Positions 21,804-33,998 of a stretch of 64,000 bases of DNA are shown here, piece by piece. The translations under genes and the position numbers were made by a program. The notes under the pieces are model-generated. The model did not search any database. It saw only the letters and a program-made list of their open reading frames with translations, and was not told where the DNA came from. The stretch's first letter is position 1; each line of letters begins with the position of its first letter. The stretch is from Denticeps clupeoides (Eukaryota; Chordata; Actinopteri; Clupeiformes; Denticipitidae): positions 1 through 64,000 of the forward strand of contig NC_041718.1 in the NCBI RefSeq assembly GCF_900700375.1. Direction: 5' to 3'.

Positions 21804-23226
21804 GTGCACACCTTCTAGAGGCAATGCAATACTGGGTCGATGAATGGAGCGGATGGAGCAGGCCCTATTGCCAACTCCCTGTTCTAAAAAGTCTGCTTAA
21901 TATGACGTATCAGATATTAAACTGACATCAGGGTGCGTAGCACCTTAAGGCCGAGGGCTGGAAAACCCCACCTAATCGATTCAGCTCCACCCCACTCCAT
22001 AGCCAAGCCTGTGAATGATCGTTGTAGAGCACGCACAGAAAAAGAAACCTGAAGAGAAGTTTAAAAAAAGAAAAAAGGCGGGAAAACATATCAAAGAAAG
22101 AAAATACTCCATAACTTACTTTAAAAAAAAGTTAACAAAGCCATGTAAATACTTTCATTTTAAAAGTTTTACAATAGTTAAAGCTTACAGCACCTGGCAT
22201 TCCCACGTAGTCTCCCATCCAAGTAGTAACCAGGCCCAAGCCTTCTTAGCTTCTGAGATCAGACAAGATTGGGCAATCTTGAGCTGGCACGTCCCTAAGC
22301 AAACTCTGCTTGAAAATCTTGGACTTTAAACAAAAGGGCTTTGAAAACATTACAAAGTTTGATGTAAATACTTTCATTTTAAAAGTTTTACAATAGTTAA
22401 AGCTTACAGCACCTGGCATTCCCACATAGTCTCCCATCCAAGTAGTTACCAGGCCCAAGCCTTCTTTGCTTCTGAGATCAGACAAGATTGGGCAATCTTG
22501 AGCTGGCATGTCCATAAGCAAACTCTGCTTGAAAATCTTGAACTTTAAACAAAAGGGCTTTGAAAACATTACAAAGTGCGAAAACTCCCGCTTTACTGTC
22601 AAATTATGATGGAGAAAAGGCAAAAAAAGCTAACAAAGCCATGTAAATACTTTCATTTTAAAAGTTTTTCAATAGTTAAAGCTTACAGCACCTGGTATTC
22701 CCAGGTAGTCTCCCATCCAAGTACTAACCAGGCCCAAGCCTTCTTAGCTTCTGAGATCAGACAAGATTGGGCATTCTTCAGCTGGTTTGTCCGTACACAA
22801 ACTCTGCTTGAAAATCTTGAACTTTAAACCAAAGGGGCTTGAACACATATCAAAGAGTGAAAACTCCCGCTTTACTGTCAAATTATGATGGAAAAAAAAG
22901 GCAAAAAAAGCTAACAAAGCCATCTAAATACTTTCATTTTAAAAGTTTTACAATAGTTAAAGCTTACGGCACCTGGTATTCCCAGGTAGTCTCCCATCCA
23001 AGTACTAACCAGGCCCAAGCCTTCTTAGCTTCTGAGATCAGACAAGATTGAGCATTCCTCAGCTGGTTTGTCTGTACACAAACTCTGCTTGAAAATCTTG
23101 AACTTTAAGCCAAAGGGGCTTGAAAACATATCAAAGAGTGAAAACTCCCGCTTTACTGTCAAATTATCATGGAGAAAAGGCAAAAAGTTGGAGTGGTAAG
23201 CTTTTATTTGCAATACAACAAATAAA
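21804..23226 (-). repeat. 5S-U2 unit 16 (1423 bp, four 5S modules, one shortened)
   Basis: The 5S-like copies start at 22183, 22402, 22681 and 22962. The first module is only 219 bp: at about 22358 the sequence jumps from ATTACAAAG to TTTGATGTAAATAC, removing about 60 bp of spacer. Confidence 0.87.
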
Positions 23227-24287
23227 GTGCACACCTTCTAGAGGCAATGCAATACTGGGTCGATGAATGGAGCGGATGGAGCAGGCCCTATTGCATTTAC
23301 ATTTACATTTACAGCATTTATCAGACGCCCTTATCCAGAGCGACTTACAATCAGTATTTACAGGGACAGTCTCCCTGGAGCAACTCAGGGTTAGGTGTCT
23401 TGCTCAGGGACACAATGGTAGTAAGTTGCCGACTCCCTGTTCTAAAAAGTCCGCTTAATATGACGTATCAGATATTAAACTGACATCAGGGTGCGTAGCA
23501 CCTTAAGGCCGAGGGCTGGAAAACCCCACTTAATCGATTCAGCTCCACCCCACTCCATAGCCAAGCCTGTGAATGATCGTTGTAGAGCACGCACAGAAAT
23601 AGAAACCTGAAGAGTTTTTTTAAAAAAAAAGAAAAAAGGCGGGAAAACATATCAAAGAAAGAAAATACTCCATAACTTACTTTAAAAAAAAGTTAACAAA
23701 GTGATGTAAATACTTTCATTTTAAAAGTTTTACAATAGTTAAAGCTTACAGCACCTGGCATTCCCACATAGTCTCCCATCCAAGTAGTTACCAGGCCCAA
23801 GCCTTCTTTGCTTCTGAGATCAGACAAGATTGGGCAATCTTGAGCTGGCATGTCCATAAGCAAACTCTGCTTGAAAATCTTGAACTTTAAACAAAAGGGC
23901 TTTGAAAACATTACAAAGTGCGAAAACTCCCGCTTTACTGTCAAATTATGATGGAGAAAAGGCAAAAAAAGCTAACAAAGCCATGTAAATACTTTCATTT
24001 TAAAAGTTTTTCAATAGTTAAAGCTTACAGCACCTGGTATTCCCAGGTAGTCTCCCATCCAAGTACTAACCAGGCCCAAGCCTTCTTAGCTTCTGAGATC
24101 AGACAAGATTGGGCATTCTTCAGCTGGTTTGTCTGTACACAAACTCTGCTTGAAAATCTTGAACTTTAAGCCAAAGGGGCTTGAAAACATATCAAAGAGT
24201 GAAAACTCCCGCTTTACTGTCAAATTATCATGGAGAAAAGGCAAAAAGTTGGAGTGGTAAGCTTTTATTTGCAATACAACAAATAAA
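23227..24287 (-). repeat. 5S-U2 unit 17 (1061 bp with SINE, two 5S modules)
   Basis: The U2-like copy is split by the SINE at 23295-23425. The 5S-like copies start at 23744 and 24023. The first has GTTACCAGG and TTCTTTGCTTCTG, shared with 22402 and 25607. Confidence 0.88.
23295..23425 (-). mobile_element. V-SINE-like SINE, 5'-truncated
   Basis: This is the same family as the other two SINEs, in reverse orientation: a (TTTACA)n-type tail, GCGTCTGATAAATGC and CTCTGGATAAGGG read on the minus strand, and CTTACTACCATTGTGTCCC at the left end of the element. The tRNA head with A and B boxes is missing, a typical 5' truncation by incomplete reverse transcription. TTGC stands at both edges (23291-23294 and 23426-23429), a short probable target-site duplication. 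It interrupts a U2-like copy. Confidence 0.85.
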
Positions 24288-25224
24288 GTGCACACCTTCT
24301 AGAGGCAATGCAATACTGGGTCGATGAATGGAGCGGATGGAGCAGGCCCTATTGCCGACTCCCTGTTCTAAAAAGTCCGCTTAATATGACGTATCAGATA
24401 TTAAACTGACATCAGGGTGCGTAGCACCTTAAGGCCGAGGGCTGGAAAACCCCACCTAATCGATTCAGCTCCACCCCACTCCATAGCCAAGCCTGTGAAT
24501 GATCGTTGTAGAGCACGCACAGAAAAAGAAACCTGAAGAGAAGTTTAAAAAAAAAAAAAAAAAAAAAGAAAAAAGGCGGGAAAACATATCAAAGAAAGAA
24601 AATACTCCATAACTTACTTTAAAAAAAAGTTAACAAAGTGATGTAAATACTTTAATTTTAAAAGTTTTACAATAGTTAAAGCTTACAGCACCTGGCATTC
24701 CCACGTAGTCTCCCATCCAAGTAGTAACCAGGCCCAAGCCTTCTTAGCTTCTGAGATCAGACAAGATTGGGCAATCTTGAGCTGGCACGTCCGTAAGCAA
24801 ACTCTGCTTGAAAATCTTGGACTTTAAAAAAAAGGGCTTTGAAAACATTACAAAGTGCGAAAACTTCCGCTTTACTGTCAAATTATGATGGAGAAAAGGC
24901 AAAAAAAGCTAACAAAGCCATGTAAATACTTTCATTTTAAAAGTTTTTCAATAGTTAAAGCTTACAGCACCTGGTATTCCCAGGTAGTCTCCCATCCAAG
25001 TACTAACCAGGCCCAAGCCTTCTTAGCTTCTGAGATCAGACAAGATTGGGCATTCTTCAGCTGGTTTGTCCTTACACAAACTCTGCTTGAAAATCTTGAA
25101 CATTAAACCAAAGGGGCTTGAACACATATCAAAGAGTGAAAACTCCCGCTTTACTGTCAAATTATCATGGAGAAAAGGCAAAAAGTTGGAGTGGTAAGCT
25201 TTTATTTGCAATACAACAAATAAA
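24288..25224 (-). repeat. 5S-U2 unit 18 (937 bp, two 5S modules)
   Basis: The 5S-like copies start at 24681 and 24960. Confidence 0.88.
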
Positions 25225-26150
25225 GTGCACACCTTCTAGAGGCAATGCAATACTGGGTCGATGAATGGAGCGGATGGAGCAGGCCCTATTGCCGACTCCC
25301 TGTTCTAAAAAGTCCGCTTAATATGACGTATCAGATATTAAACTGACATCAGGGTGCGTAGCACCTTAAGGCCGAGGGCTGGAAAACCCCACTTAATCGA
25401 TTCAGCTCCACCCCACTCCATAGCCAAGCCTGTGAATGATCGTTGTAGAGCACGCACAGAAAAAGAAACCTGAAGAGAAGTTTAAAAAAAAAAGAAAAAA
25501 GGCGGGAAAACATATCAAAGAAAGAAAATACTCCATAACTTACTTTAAAAAAAAGTTAACAAAGTGATGTAAATACTTTCATTTTAAAAGTTTTACAATA
25601 GTTAAAGCTTACAGCACCTGGCATTCCCACATAGTCTCCCATCCAAGTAGTTACCAGGCCCAAGCCTTCTTTGCTTCTGAGATCAGACAAGATTGGGCAA
25701 TCTTGAGCTGGCATGTCCATAAGCAAACTCTGCTTGAAAATCTTGAACTTTAAACAAAAGGGCTTTGAAAACATTACAAAGTGCGAAAACTCCCGCTTTA
25801 CTGTCAAATTATGATGGAGAAAAGGCAAAAAAAGCTAACAAAGCCATGTAAATACTTTCATTTTAAAAGTTTTTCAATAGTTAAAGCTTACAGCACCTGG
25901 TATTCCCAGGTAGTCTCCCATCCAAGTACTAACCAGGCCCAAGCCTTCTTAGCTTCTGAGATCAGACAAGATTGGGCATTCTTCAGCTGGTTTGTCTGTA
26001 CACAAACTCTGCTTGAAAATCTTGAACTTTAAGCCAAAGGGGCTTGAAAACATATCAAAGAGTGAAAACTCCCGCTTTACTGTCTAATTATCATGGAGAA
26101 AAGGCAAAAAGTTGGAGTGGTAAGCTTTTATTTGCAATACAACAAATAAA
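25225..26150 (-). repeat. 5S-U2 unit 19 (926 bp, two 5S modules)
   Basis: The 5S-like copies start at 25607 and 25886. The unit duplicates unit 17 (without its SINE) at an offset of 1863 bp. Confidence 0.88.
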
Positions 26151-27366
26151 GTGCACACCTTCTAGAGGCAATGCAATACTGGGTCGATGAATGGAGCGGA
26201 TGGAGCAGGCCCTATTGCCGACTCCCTGTTCTAAAAAGTCCGCTTAATATGACGTATCAGATATTAAACTGACATCAGGGTGCGTAGCACCTTAAGGCCG
26301 AGGGCTGGAAAACCCCACCTAATCGATTCAGCTCCACCCCACTCCATAGCCAAGCCTGTGAATGATCGTTGTAGAGCACGCACAGAAAAAGAAACCTGAA
26401 GAGAAGTTTAAAAAAAAAAAAAAAAAAAAAGAAAAAAGGCGGGAAAACATATCAAAGAAAGAAAATACTCCATAACTTACTTTAAAAAAAAGTTAACAAA
26501 GTGATGTAAATACTTTCATTTTAAAAGTTTTACAATAGTTAAAGCTTACAGCACCTGGCATTCCCACATAGTCTCCCATCCAAGTAGTAACCAGGCCCAG
26601 GCCTTCTTAGCTTCTGAGCTCAGACAAGATTGGGCAATCTTGAGCTGGCATGTCCGTAAGCAAACTCTGCTTGAAAATCTTGGACTTTAAACAAAGGGGC
26701 TTGAAAACATATCAAAGAGTGAAAACTCCCGCTTTACTGTCAAATTATGATGGAGAAAAGGCAAAAAAAGCTAACAAAGCCATGTAAATACTTTCATTTT
26801 AAAAGTTTTTCAATAGTTAAAGCTTACAGCACCTGGTATTCCCAGGTAGTCTCCCATCCAAGGACTAACCAGGCCCAAGCCTTCTTAGCTTCTGAGATCA
26901 GACAAGATTTGGCATTCTTCAGCTGGTTTGTCCGTACATAAACTCTGCTTGAAAATCTTGGACTTTAAACAAAAGGGCTTTGAAAACATTACAAAGTGCG
27001 AAAACTCCCACTTTACTGTCAAATTATGATGGAGAAAAGGCAAAAAAAAGCTAACAAGGCCATGTAAATACTTTCATTTTAAAAGTTTTTCAATAGTTAA
27101 TGCTTACAGCTTCTGGTATTCCCAGGTAGTCTCCCATCCAAGTACTAACCAGGCCCAAGCCTTCTTAGCTTCTGAGATCAGACAAGATTGGGCATTCTTC
27201 AGCTGGTTTGTCCGTACACAAACTCTGCTTTGAAATCTTGAACTTTAAGCCAAAGGGGCTTGAAAACATATCAAAGAGTGAAAACTCCCGCTTTACTGTC
27301 AAATTATCATGGAGAAAAGGCAAAAAGTTGGAGTGGTAAGCTTTTATTTGCAATACAACAAATAAA
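26151..27366 (-). repeat. 5S-U2 unit 20 (1216 bp, three 5S modules)
   Basis: The 5S-like copies start at 26544, 26822 and 27102. The first two carry variants otherwise found around 11482-11760, 15 kb away. Confidence 0.87.
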
Positions 27367-28578
27367 GTGCACACCTTCTAGAGGCAATGCAATACTGGGT
27401 CGATAAATGGAGCGGATGGAGCAGGCCCTATTGCCTACTCCCTGTTCTAAAAATCCGCTTAATATGACGTATCAGATATTAAACTGACATCAGGGTGCGT
27501 AGCACCTTAAGGCCGAGGGCTGGAAAACCCCACCTAATCGATTCAGCTCCACCCCACTCCATAGCCAAGCCTGTGAATGATCGTTGTAGAGCACGCACAG
27601 AAAAAGAAACCTGAAGAGAAGTTTAAAAAAAAAAATAAAAATAAAAGAAAAAAGGCGGGAAAACATATCAAAGAAAGAAAATACTCCATAACTTACTTTA
27701 AAAAAAAGTTAACAAAGTGATGTAAATACTTTCATTTTAAAAGTTTTACAATAGTTAAAGCTTACAGCACCTGGCATTCCCACGTAGTCTCCCATCCAAG
27801 TACTAACCAGGCCCAAGCCTTCTTAGCTTCTGAGATCAGACAAGATTGGGCAATCTTGAGCTGGCATGTCCGTAAGCAAACTCTGCTTGAAAATCTTGGA
27901 CTTTAAACCAAAAAGGGCTTTGAAAACATTACAAAGTGCGAAAACTCCCGCTTTACTGGCAAATTATGATGTAGAAAAGGCAAAAAAAGCTAACAAAGCC
28001 ATGTAAATACTTTCATTTTAAAAGTTTTTCAATAGTTAAAGCTTAAAGCACCTGGTATTCCCAGTTAGTCTCCCATTCAAGTACGAACCAGGCCCAAGCC
28101 TTCTTAGCTTCTGAGATCAGACAAGATTGGGCATTCTTCAGCTGGTTTGTCCGTACACAAACTCTGCTTGAAAATCTTGAACTTTAAACCAAAGGGGCTT
28201 GAACACATATCAAAGAGTGAAAACTCCCGCTTTACTGTCAAATTATGATGGAGAAAAGGCAAAAAAAGCTAACAAAGCCATGTAAATACTTTCATTTTAA
28301 AAGTTTTTCAATAGTTAAAGCTTACAGCACCTGGTATTCCCAGGTAGTCTCCCATCCAAGTACTAACCAGGCCCAAGCCTTCTTAGCTTCTGAGATCAGA
28401 CAAGATTGGGCATTATCATGGAGAAAGAAAATACTCCATAACTTACTTTAAAAAAAAGTTAACAAAGTGATGTAAATACTTTCATTTTAAAAGTTTTACA
28501 ATAGTTAAAGCTTTCAGCACCTGGAGAAAAGGCAAAAAGTTGGAGTGGTAAGCTTTCATTTGCAATGCAACAAATAAA
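27367..28578 (-). repeat. 5S-U2 unit 21 (1212 bp, rearranged)
   Basis: The 5S-like copies start at 27760, 28041 and 28320, with a short 5S fragment at 28510. The third copy breaks off near 28414 and is followed by displaced spacer and cassette pieces. Confidence 0.85.
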
Positions 28579-29712
28579 GTGCACACCTTCTAGAGGCAAT
28601 GCAATACTGGGTCGATGAATGGAGCGGATGGAGCAGGCCATATTGCCGACTCCCTGTTCTAAAAATCCGCTTAATATGACATATCAGATTTTAAACTGAC
28701 ATCAGGGTGCGTAGCACCTTAAGGCCGAGGGCTGGAAAACCCCACCTAATCGATTCAGCTCCACCCCACTCCATAGCCAAGTCTGTGAATGATCGTTGTA
28801 GAGCACGCACAGAAAAAGAAACCTGAAGAGAAGTTTAAAAAAAAAAAAAAAAAAAAAGGCGGGAAAACATATCAAAGAAAGAAAATACTCCATAACTTAC
28901 TTAAAAAAAAAGTTAACAAAGTGATGTAAATACTTTCATTTTAAAAGTTTTACAATAGTTAAAGCTTACAGCACCTGGCATTCCCACGTAGTCTCCCATC
29001 CAAGTACTAACCAGGCCCAAGCCTTCTTAGCTTCTGAGATCAGACAAGATTGGACAATCTTGAGCTGGCACGTCCGTCAGCAAACTCTGCTTGAAAATCT
29101 TGGACTTTAAACAAAAGGGCTTTGAAAACATTACAAAGTGCGAAAACTCCCGCTTTACTGTCAAATTATGATGGAGAAAAGGCAAAAAAAGCTAAAAAAA
29201 GCCATGTAAATACTTTCATTTTAAAAGTTTTTTAATAGTTATTGCTTACAGCACCTGGTATTCCCAGGTAGTCTCCCATCCAAGTACTAACCAGGCCCAA
29301 GCCTTCTTAGCTTCTGAGATTTACATTTACATTTACAGCATTTATCAGACGCCCTTATCCAGAGCGACTTACAATCAGTAGTTACAGGGACAGTCTCCCC
29401 AGAGCAACTTAGGGTTAAGTGTCTTGCTCAGGGACACAATGGTAGTAAGTGGGATTCGAACCTGGGTCTTCTGGTTCATAGGCGAGTGTGTTACCCACTA
29501 GGCTACTACCACTTGTCTGAGATCAGACAAGATTGGGCATTCTTCAGCTAGTTTGTCCGTACACAAACTCTGCTTGAAAATCTTGAACTTTAAACCAAAA
29601 GGGCTTGAACACATATCAAAGAGTGAAAACTCCCGCTTTACTGTCAAATTATCATGGAGAAAAGGCAAAAAAGTTGGAGTGGTAAGCTTTTATTTGCAAT
29701 ACAACAAATAAA
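28579..29712 (-). repeat. 5S-U2 unit 22 (1134 bp with SINE, two 5S modules)
   Basis: The 5S-like copies start at 28964 and 29244. The second is split by the SINE at 29321-29515. Confidence 0.88.
29321..29515 (-). mobile_element. V-SINE-like SINE, near full length
   Basis: The minus strand carries the tRNA-like head with TAGCCTAGTGGG and GGTTCGAATCC, the GAGCAAGACACTTA body and the LINE-type tail ending in ATGTAAATGTAAA. The flanks are a clear 8-bp duplication, TCTGAGAT, at 29313-29320 and 29516-29523. The insertion lies inside the 5S-like copy that starts at 29244, only about 12 bp (in 5S coordinates) from the site hit by the SINE at 5188. Confidence 0.9.
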
Positions 29713-30924
29713 GTGCACACCTTCTAGAGGCAATGCAATACTGGGTCGATGAATGGAGCGGATGGAGCAGGCCCTATTTCCGACTCTCTGTTCTAAAAAT
29801 CCGCTTAATATGACGTATCAGATATTAAACTGACATCAGGGTGCGTAGCACCTTAAGGCCGAGGGCTGGAAAACCCCACCTAATCGATTCAGCTCCACCC
29901 CACTCCATAGCCAAGCCTGTGAATGATCGTTGTAGAGCACGCACAGAAAAAGAAACCTGAAGAGAAGTTTAAAAAAAAAAAAAAAAAAGAAAAAAGGCGG
30001 AAAAACATATCAAAAAAAGAAAATACTCCATAACTTACTTTAAAAAAAAGTTAACAAAGTGATGTAAATACTTCCATTTTAAAAGTTTTACAATAGTTAA
30101 AGCTTACAGCACCTGGCATTCCCACGTAGTCTCCCATCCAAGTAGTAACCAGGCCCAAGCCTTCTTAGCTTCTGAGATCGGACAAGATTGGGCAATCTTG
30201 AGCTGGCATGTCCGTAAGCAAACTCTGCTTGAAAATCTTGGACTTTAAACAAAAGGGCTTTGAAAACATTACAAAGTGCGAAAACTCCCGCTTTACTGTC
30301 AAATTATGATGGAGAAAAGGCAAAAAAAGCTAACAAAGCCATGTAAATACTTTCATTTTAAAAGTTTTTCAATAGTTAAAGCTTACAGCACCTGGTATTC
30401 CCAGGTAGTCTCCCATCCAAGTACTAACCAGGCCCAAGCCTTCAAAGCTTCTGAGATCAGACAAGATTGGGCATTCTTCAGCTGGTTTGTCCGTACACAA
30501 ACTCTGGTTGAAAATCTTGAACTTTAAACCAAAGGGGCTTGAACACATATCAAAGAGTGAAAACTCCCGCTTTACTGTCAAATTATGATGGAGAAAAGGC
30601 AAAAAAAGCTAACAAAGCCATGTAAATACTTTCATTTTAAAAGTTTTTCAATAGTTAAAGCTTACAGCACCTGGTATTCCCAGGTAGTCTCCCATCCAAG
30701 TACTAACCAGGCCCAAGTCTTCTTAGCTTCTGAGATCTGACAAGATTGGGCATTCTTCAGCTGGTTTGTCTGTACACAAACTCTGCTTGAAAATCTTGAA
30801 CTTTAAGCCAAAGGGGCTTGAAAACATATCAAAGAGTGAAAACTCCCGCTTTACTGTCAAATTATCATGGAGAAAAGGCAAAAAGTTGGAGTAGTAAGCT
30901 TTTATTTGCAATACAACAAATAAA
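29713..30924 (-). repeat. 5S-U2 unit 23 (1212 bp, three 5S modules)
   Basis: The 5S-like copies start at 30102, 30381 and 30660. The 4287-bp duplication described in the findings begins inside the copy at 30381. Confidence 0.88.
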
Positions 30925-31860
30925 GTGCACACCTTCTAGAGGCAATGCAATACTGGGTCGATGAATGGAGCGGATGGAGCAGGCCCTATTGCCGACTCCC
31001 TGTTCTAAAAATCCGCTTAATATGACGTATCAGTTATTAAACTGACATCAGGGTGCGTAGCACCTTAAGGCCGAGGGCTGGAAAACCCCACCTAATCGAT
31101 TCAGCTCCACCCCACTCCATAGCCAAGCCTGTGAATGATCATTGTAGAGCACGCACAGAAAAAGAAACCTGAAGAGAAGTTTAAAAAAAAAAAGAGAAAA
31201 AAAAGAAAAAAGGCGGGAAAACATATCAAAGAAAGAAAATACTCCATAACTTACTTTAAAAAAAAGTTAACAAAGTGATGTAAATACTTTCATTTTAAAA
31301 GTTTTACAATAGTTAAAGCTTACAGCACCTGGCATTCCCACGTAGTCTCCCATCCAAGTACTAACCAGGCCCAAGTCTTCTTAGCTTCTGAGATAAGACA
31401 AGATTGGGCAATCTTGAGCTGGCATGTCCGTAAGCAAACTCTGCTTGAAATCTTGGACTTTAAACAAAAAGGCTTTGAAAACATTACAAAGTGCGAAAAC
31501 TCCGGCTTTACTGTCAAATTATGATGGAGAAAAGGCAAAAAAAGCTAACAAAGCCATGTAAATACTTTCATTTTAAAAGTTTTTCAATAGTTAATGCTTA
31601 CAGCACCTGGTATTCCCAGGTAGTCTCCCATCCAAGTACTAACCAGGCCCAAGCCTTCAAAGCTTCTGAGATCAGACAAGATTGGGCATTCTTCAGCTGG
31701 TTTGTCCGTACACAAACTCGGCTTGAAAATCTTGAACTTTAAGCCAAAGGGGCTTGAAAACATATCAAAGAGTGAAAACTCCCGCTTTACTGTCAAATTA
31801 TCATGGAGAAAAGGCAAAAAGTTGGAGTGGTAAGCTTTTATTTGCAATACAACAAATAAA
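30925..31860 (-). repeat. 5S-U2 unit 24 (936 bp, two 5S modules)
   Basis: The 5S-like copies start at 31318 and 31596. The A-tract is interrupted by GAG near 31193, as in unit 28. Confidence 0.88.
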
Positions 31861-33071
31861 GTGCACACCTTCTAGAGGCAATGCAATACTGGGTCGATGA
31901 ATGGAGCGGATGGAGCAGGCCCTATTGCCGACTCCCTGTTCTAAAAATCCGCTTAATATGACGTATCAGATATTAAACTGACATCAGGGTGCGTAGCACC
32001 TTAAGGCCGAGGGCTGGAAAACCCCACCTAATCGATTCAGCTCCACCCCACTCCATAGCCAAGGCTGTGAATGATCGTTGTAGAGCACGCACAGAAAAAG
32101 AAACCTGAAGAGAAGTTTAAAAAAAAAAAAAAAAAAGAAAAAAGGCGGGAAAACATATCAAAGAAAGAAAATACTCCATGACTTACTTTAAAAAAAAGTT
32201 AACAAAGTGATGTAAATACTTTCATTTTAAAAGTTTTACAATAGTTAAAGCTTACAGCACCTGGCATTCCCACGTAGTCTCCCTCATCCAAGTAGTAACC
32301 AGGCCCAAGCCTTCTTAGCTTCTGAGATCAGACAAGATTGGGCAAGCTTGAGCTGGCATGTCCGTAAGCAAACTCTGCTTGAAAATCTTGGACTTTAAAC
32401 AAAAGGGCTTTGAAAACATTACAAAGTGCGAAAACTCCCGCTTTACTGTCAAATTATGATGGAGAAAAGGCAAAAAAAGCTAACAAAGCCTTGTAAATAC
32501 TTTCATTTTAAAAGTTTTTCAATAGTTAATACTATACGTGGTATTCCCAGGTAGTCTCCCATCCAAGTACTAAACAGGCCCAAGCCTTCTTAGCTTCTGA
32601 GATCAGACAAGATTGAGCATTCTTCAGCTGGTTTGTCCGTACACAAACTCTGCTTGAAAATCTTGAACTTTAAGCCAAAGGGGCTTGAAAACACATGAAA
32701 GAGTGAAAACTCCCGCTTTACTTTCAAATTATGATGGAGAAAAGGCAAAAAAAAGCTAACAAAGCCATGTAAATACTTTCATTTTAAAAGTTTTTCAATA
32801 GTTAATGCTTACAGCACCTGGTATTCCCAGGTAGTCTCCCATCCAAGTACTAATCAGGCCCAAGCCTTCTAAGCTTCTGAGATCAGACAAGACTGGGCAT
32901 TCTTCAGCTGGTTTGTCCGTACACAAACTCGGCTTGAAAATCTTGAACTTTAAGCCAAAGGGGCTTGAAAACATATCAAAGAGTGAAAACTCCCGCTTTA
33001 CTGTCAAATTATCATGGAGAAAAGGCAAAAAGTTGGAGTGGTAAGCTTTTATTTGCAATACAACAAATAAA
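31861..33071 (-). repeat. 5S-U2 unit 25 (1211 bp, three 5S modules)
   Basis: The 5S-like copies start at 32250, about 32530 (AATACTATACG variant) and 32807. The first has an inserted CT giving TCTCCCTCATCC, shared with unit 29. Confidence 0.88.
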
Positions 33072-33998
33072 GTGCACACCTTCTAGAGGCAATGCAATAC
33101 TGGGTCGATGAATGGAGCGGATGGAGCAGGCCCTATTGCTGACTTCCTGTTCTAAAAATCCGCTTAATATGACGTATCAGATATTAAACTGACATCAGGG
33201 TGCGTAGCACCTTAAGGCCGAGGGCTGGAAAATCCCACCTAATCGATTCAGCTCCACCCAACTCCATAGCCAAGCCTGTGAATGATCGTTTTAGAGCACG
33301 CACAGAAAAAGAAACCTGAAGAGAAGTTTAAAAAAAAAAAAAAAAGAAAAAAGGCAGGAAAACATATCAAAGAAAGAAAATACTCCATAACTTACTTTAA
33401 AAAAAAGTTAACAAAGTGATGTAAATACTTTCATTTTAAAAGTTTTACAATAGTTAATACTATACCTGGTATTCCCAGGTAGTCTCCCATCCAAGTACTA
33501 AACAGGCCCAAGCCTTCTTAGCTTCTGAGATCAGACAAGATTGGGCATTCTTCAGCTGGTTTGTCCGTACAAAAACTCTGCTTGAAAATCTTGAACTTTA
33601 AGCCAAAAGGGCTTGAAAACATATGAAAGAGTGAAAACTCCCGCTTTACTGTCAAATTATGATGGAGAAAAGGCAAAAAAAGCTAACAAAGCCATGTAAA
33701 TACTTTCATTTTAAAAGTTTTTCAATAGTTAATGCTTACAGCACCTGGTATTCCCAGGTAGTCTCCCATCCAAGTACTAATCAGGCCCAAGCCTTCTAAG
33801 CTTCTGAGATCAGACAAGACTGGGCATTCTTCAGCTGGTTTGTCCGTACACAAACTTGGCTTGAAAATCTTGAACTTTAAGCCAAAGGGGCTTGAAAACA
33901 TATCAAAGAGTGAAAACTCTCGCTTTACTGTCAAATTATCATGGAGAAAAGGCAAAAAGTTGGAGTGGTAAGCTTTTATTTGCAATACAACAAATAAA
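33072..33998 (-). repeat. 5S-U2 unit 26 (927 bp, two 5S modules)
   Basis: The 5S-like copies start at about 33459 and at 33734. The copy after the U2 cassette has an A-type left flank but a B-type body with AATACTATACC, a further recombinant. Confidence 0.87.
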
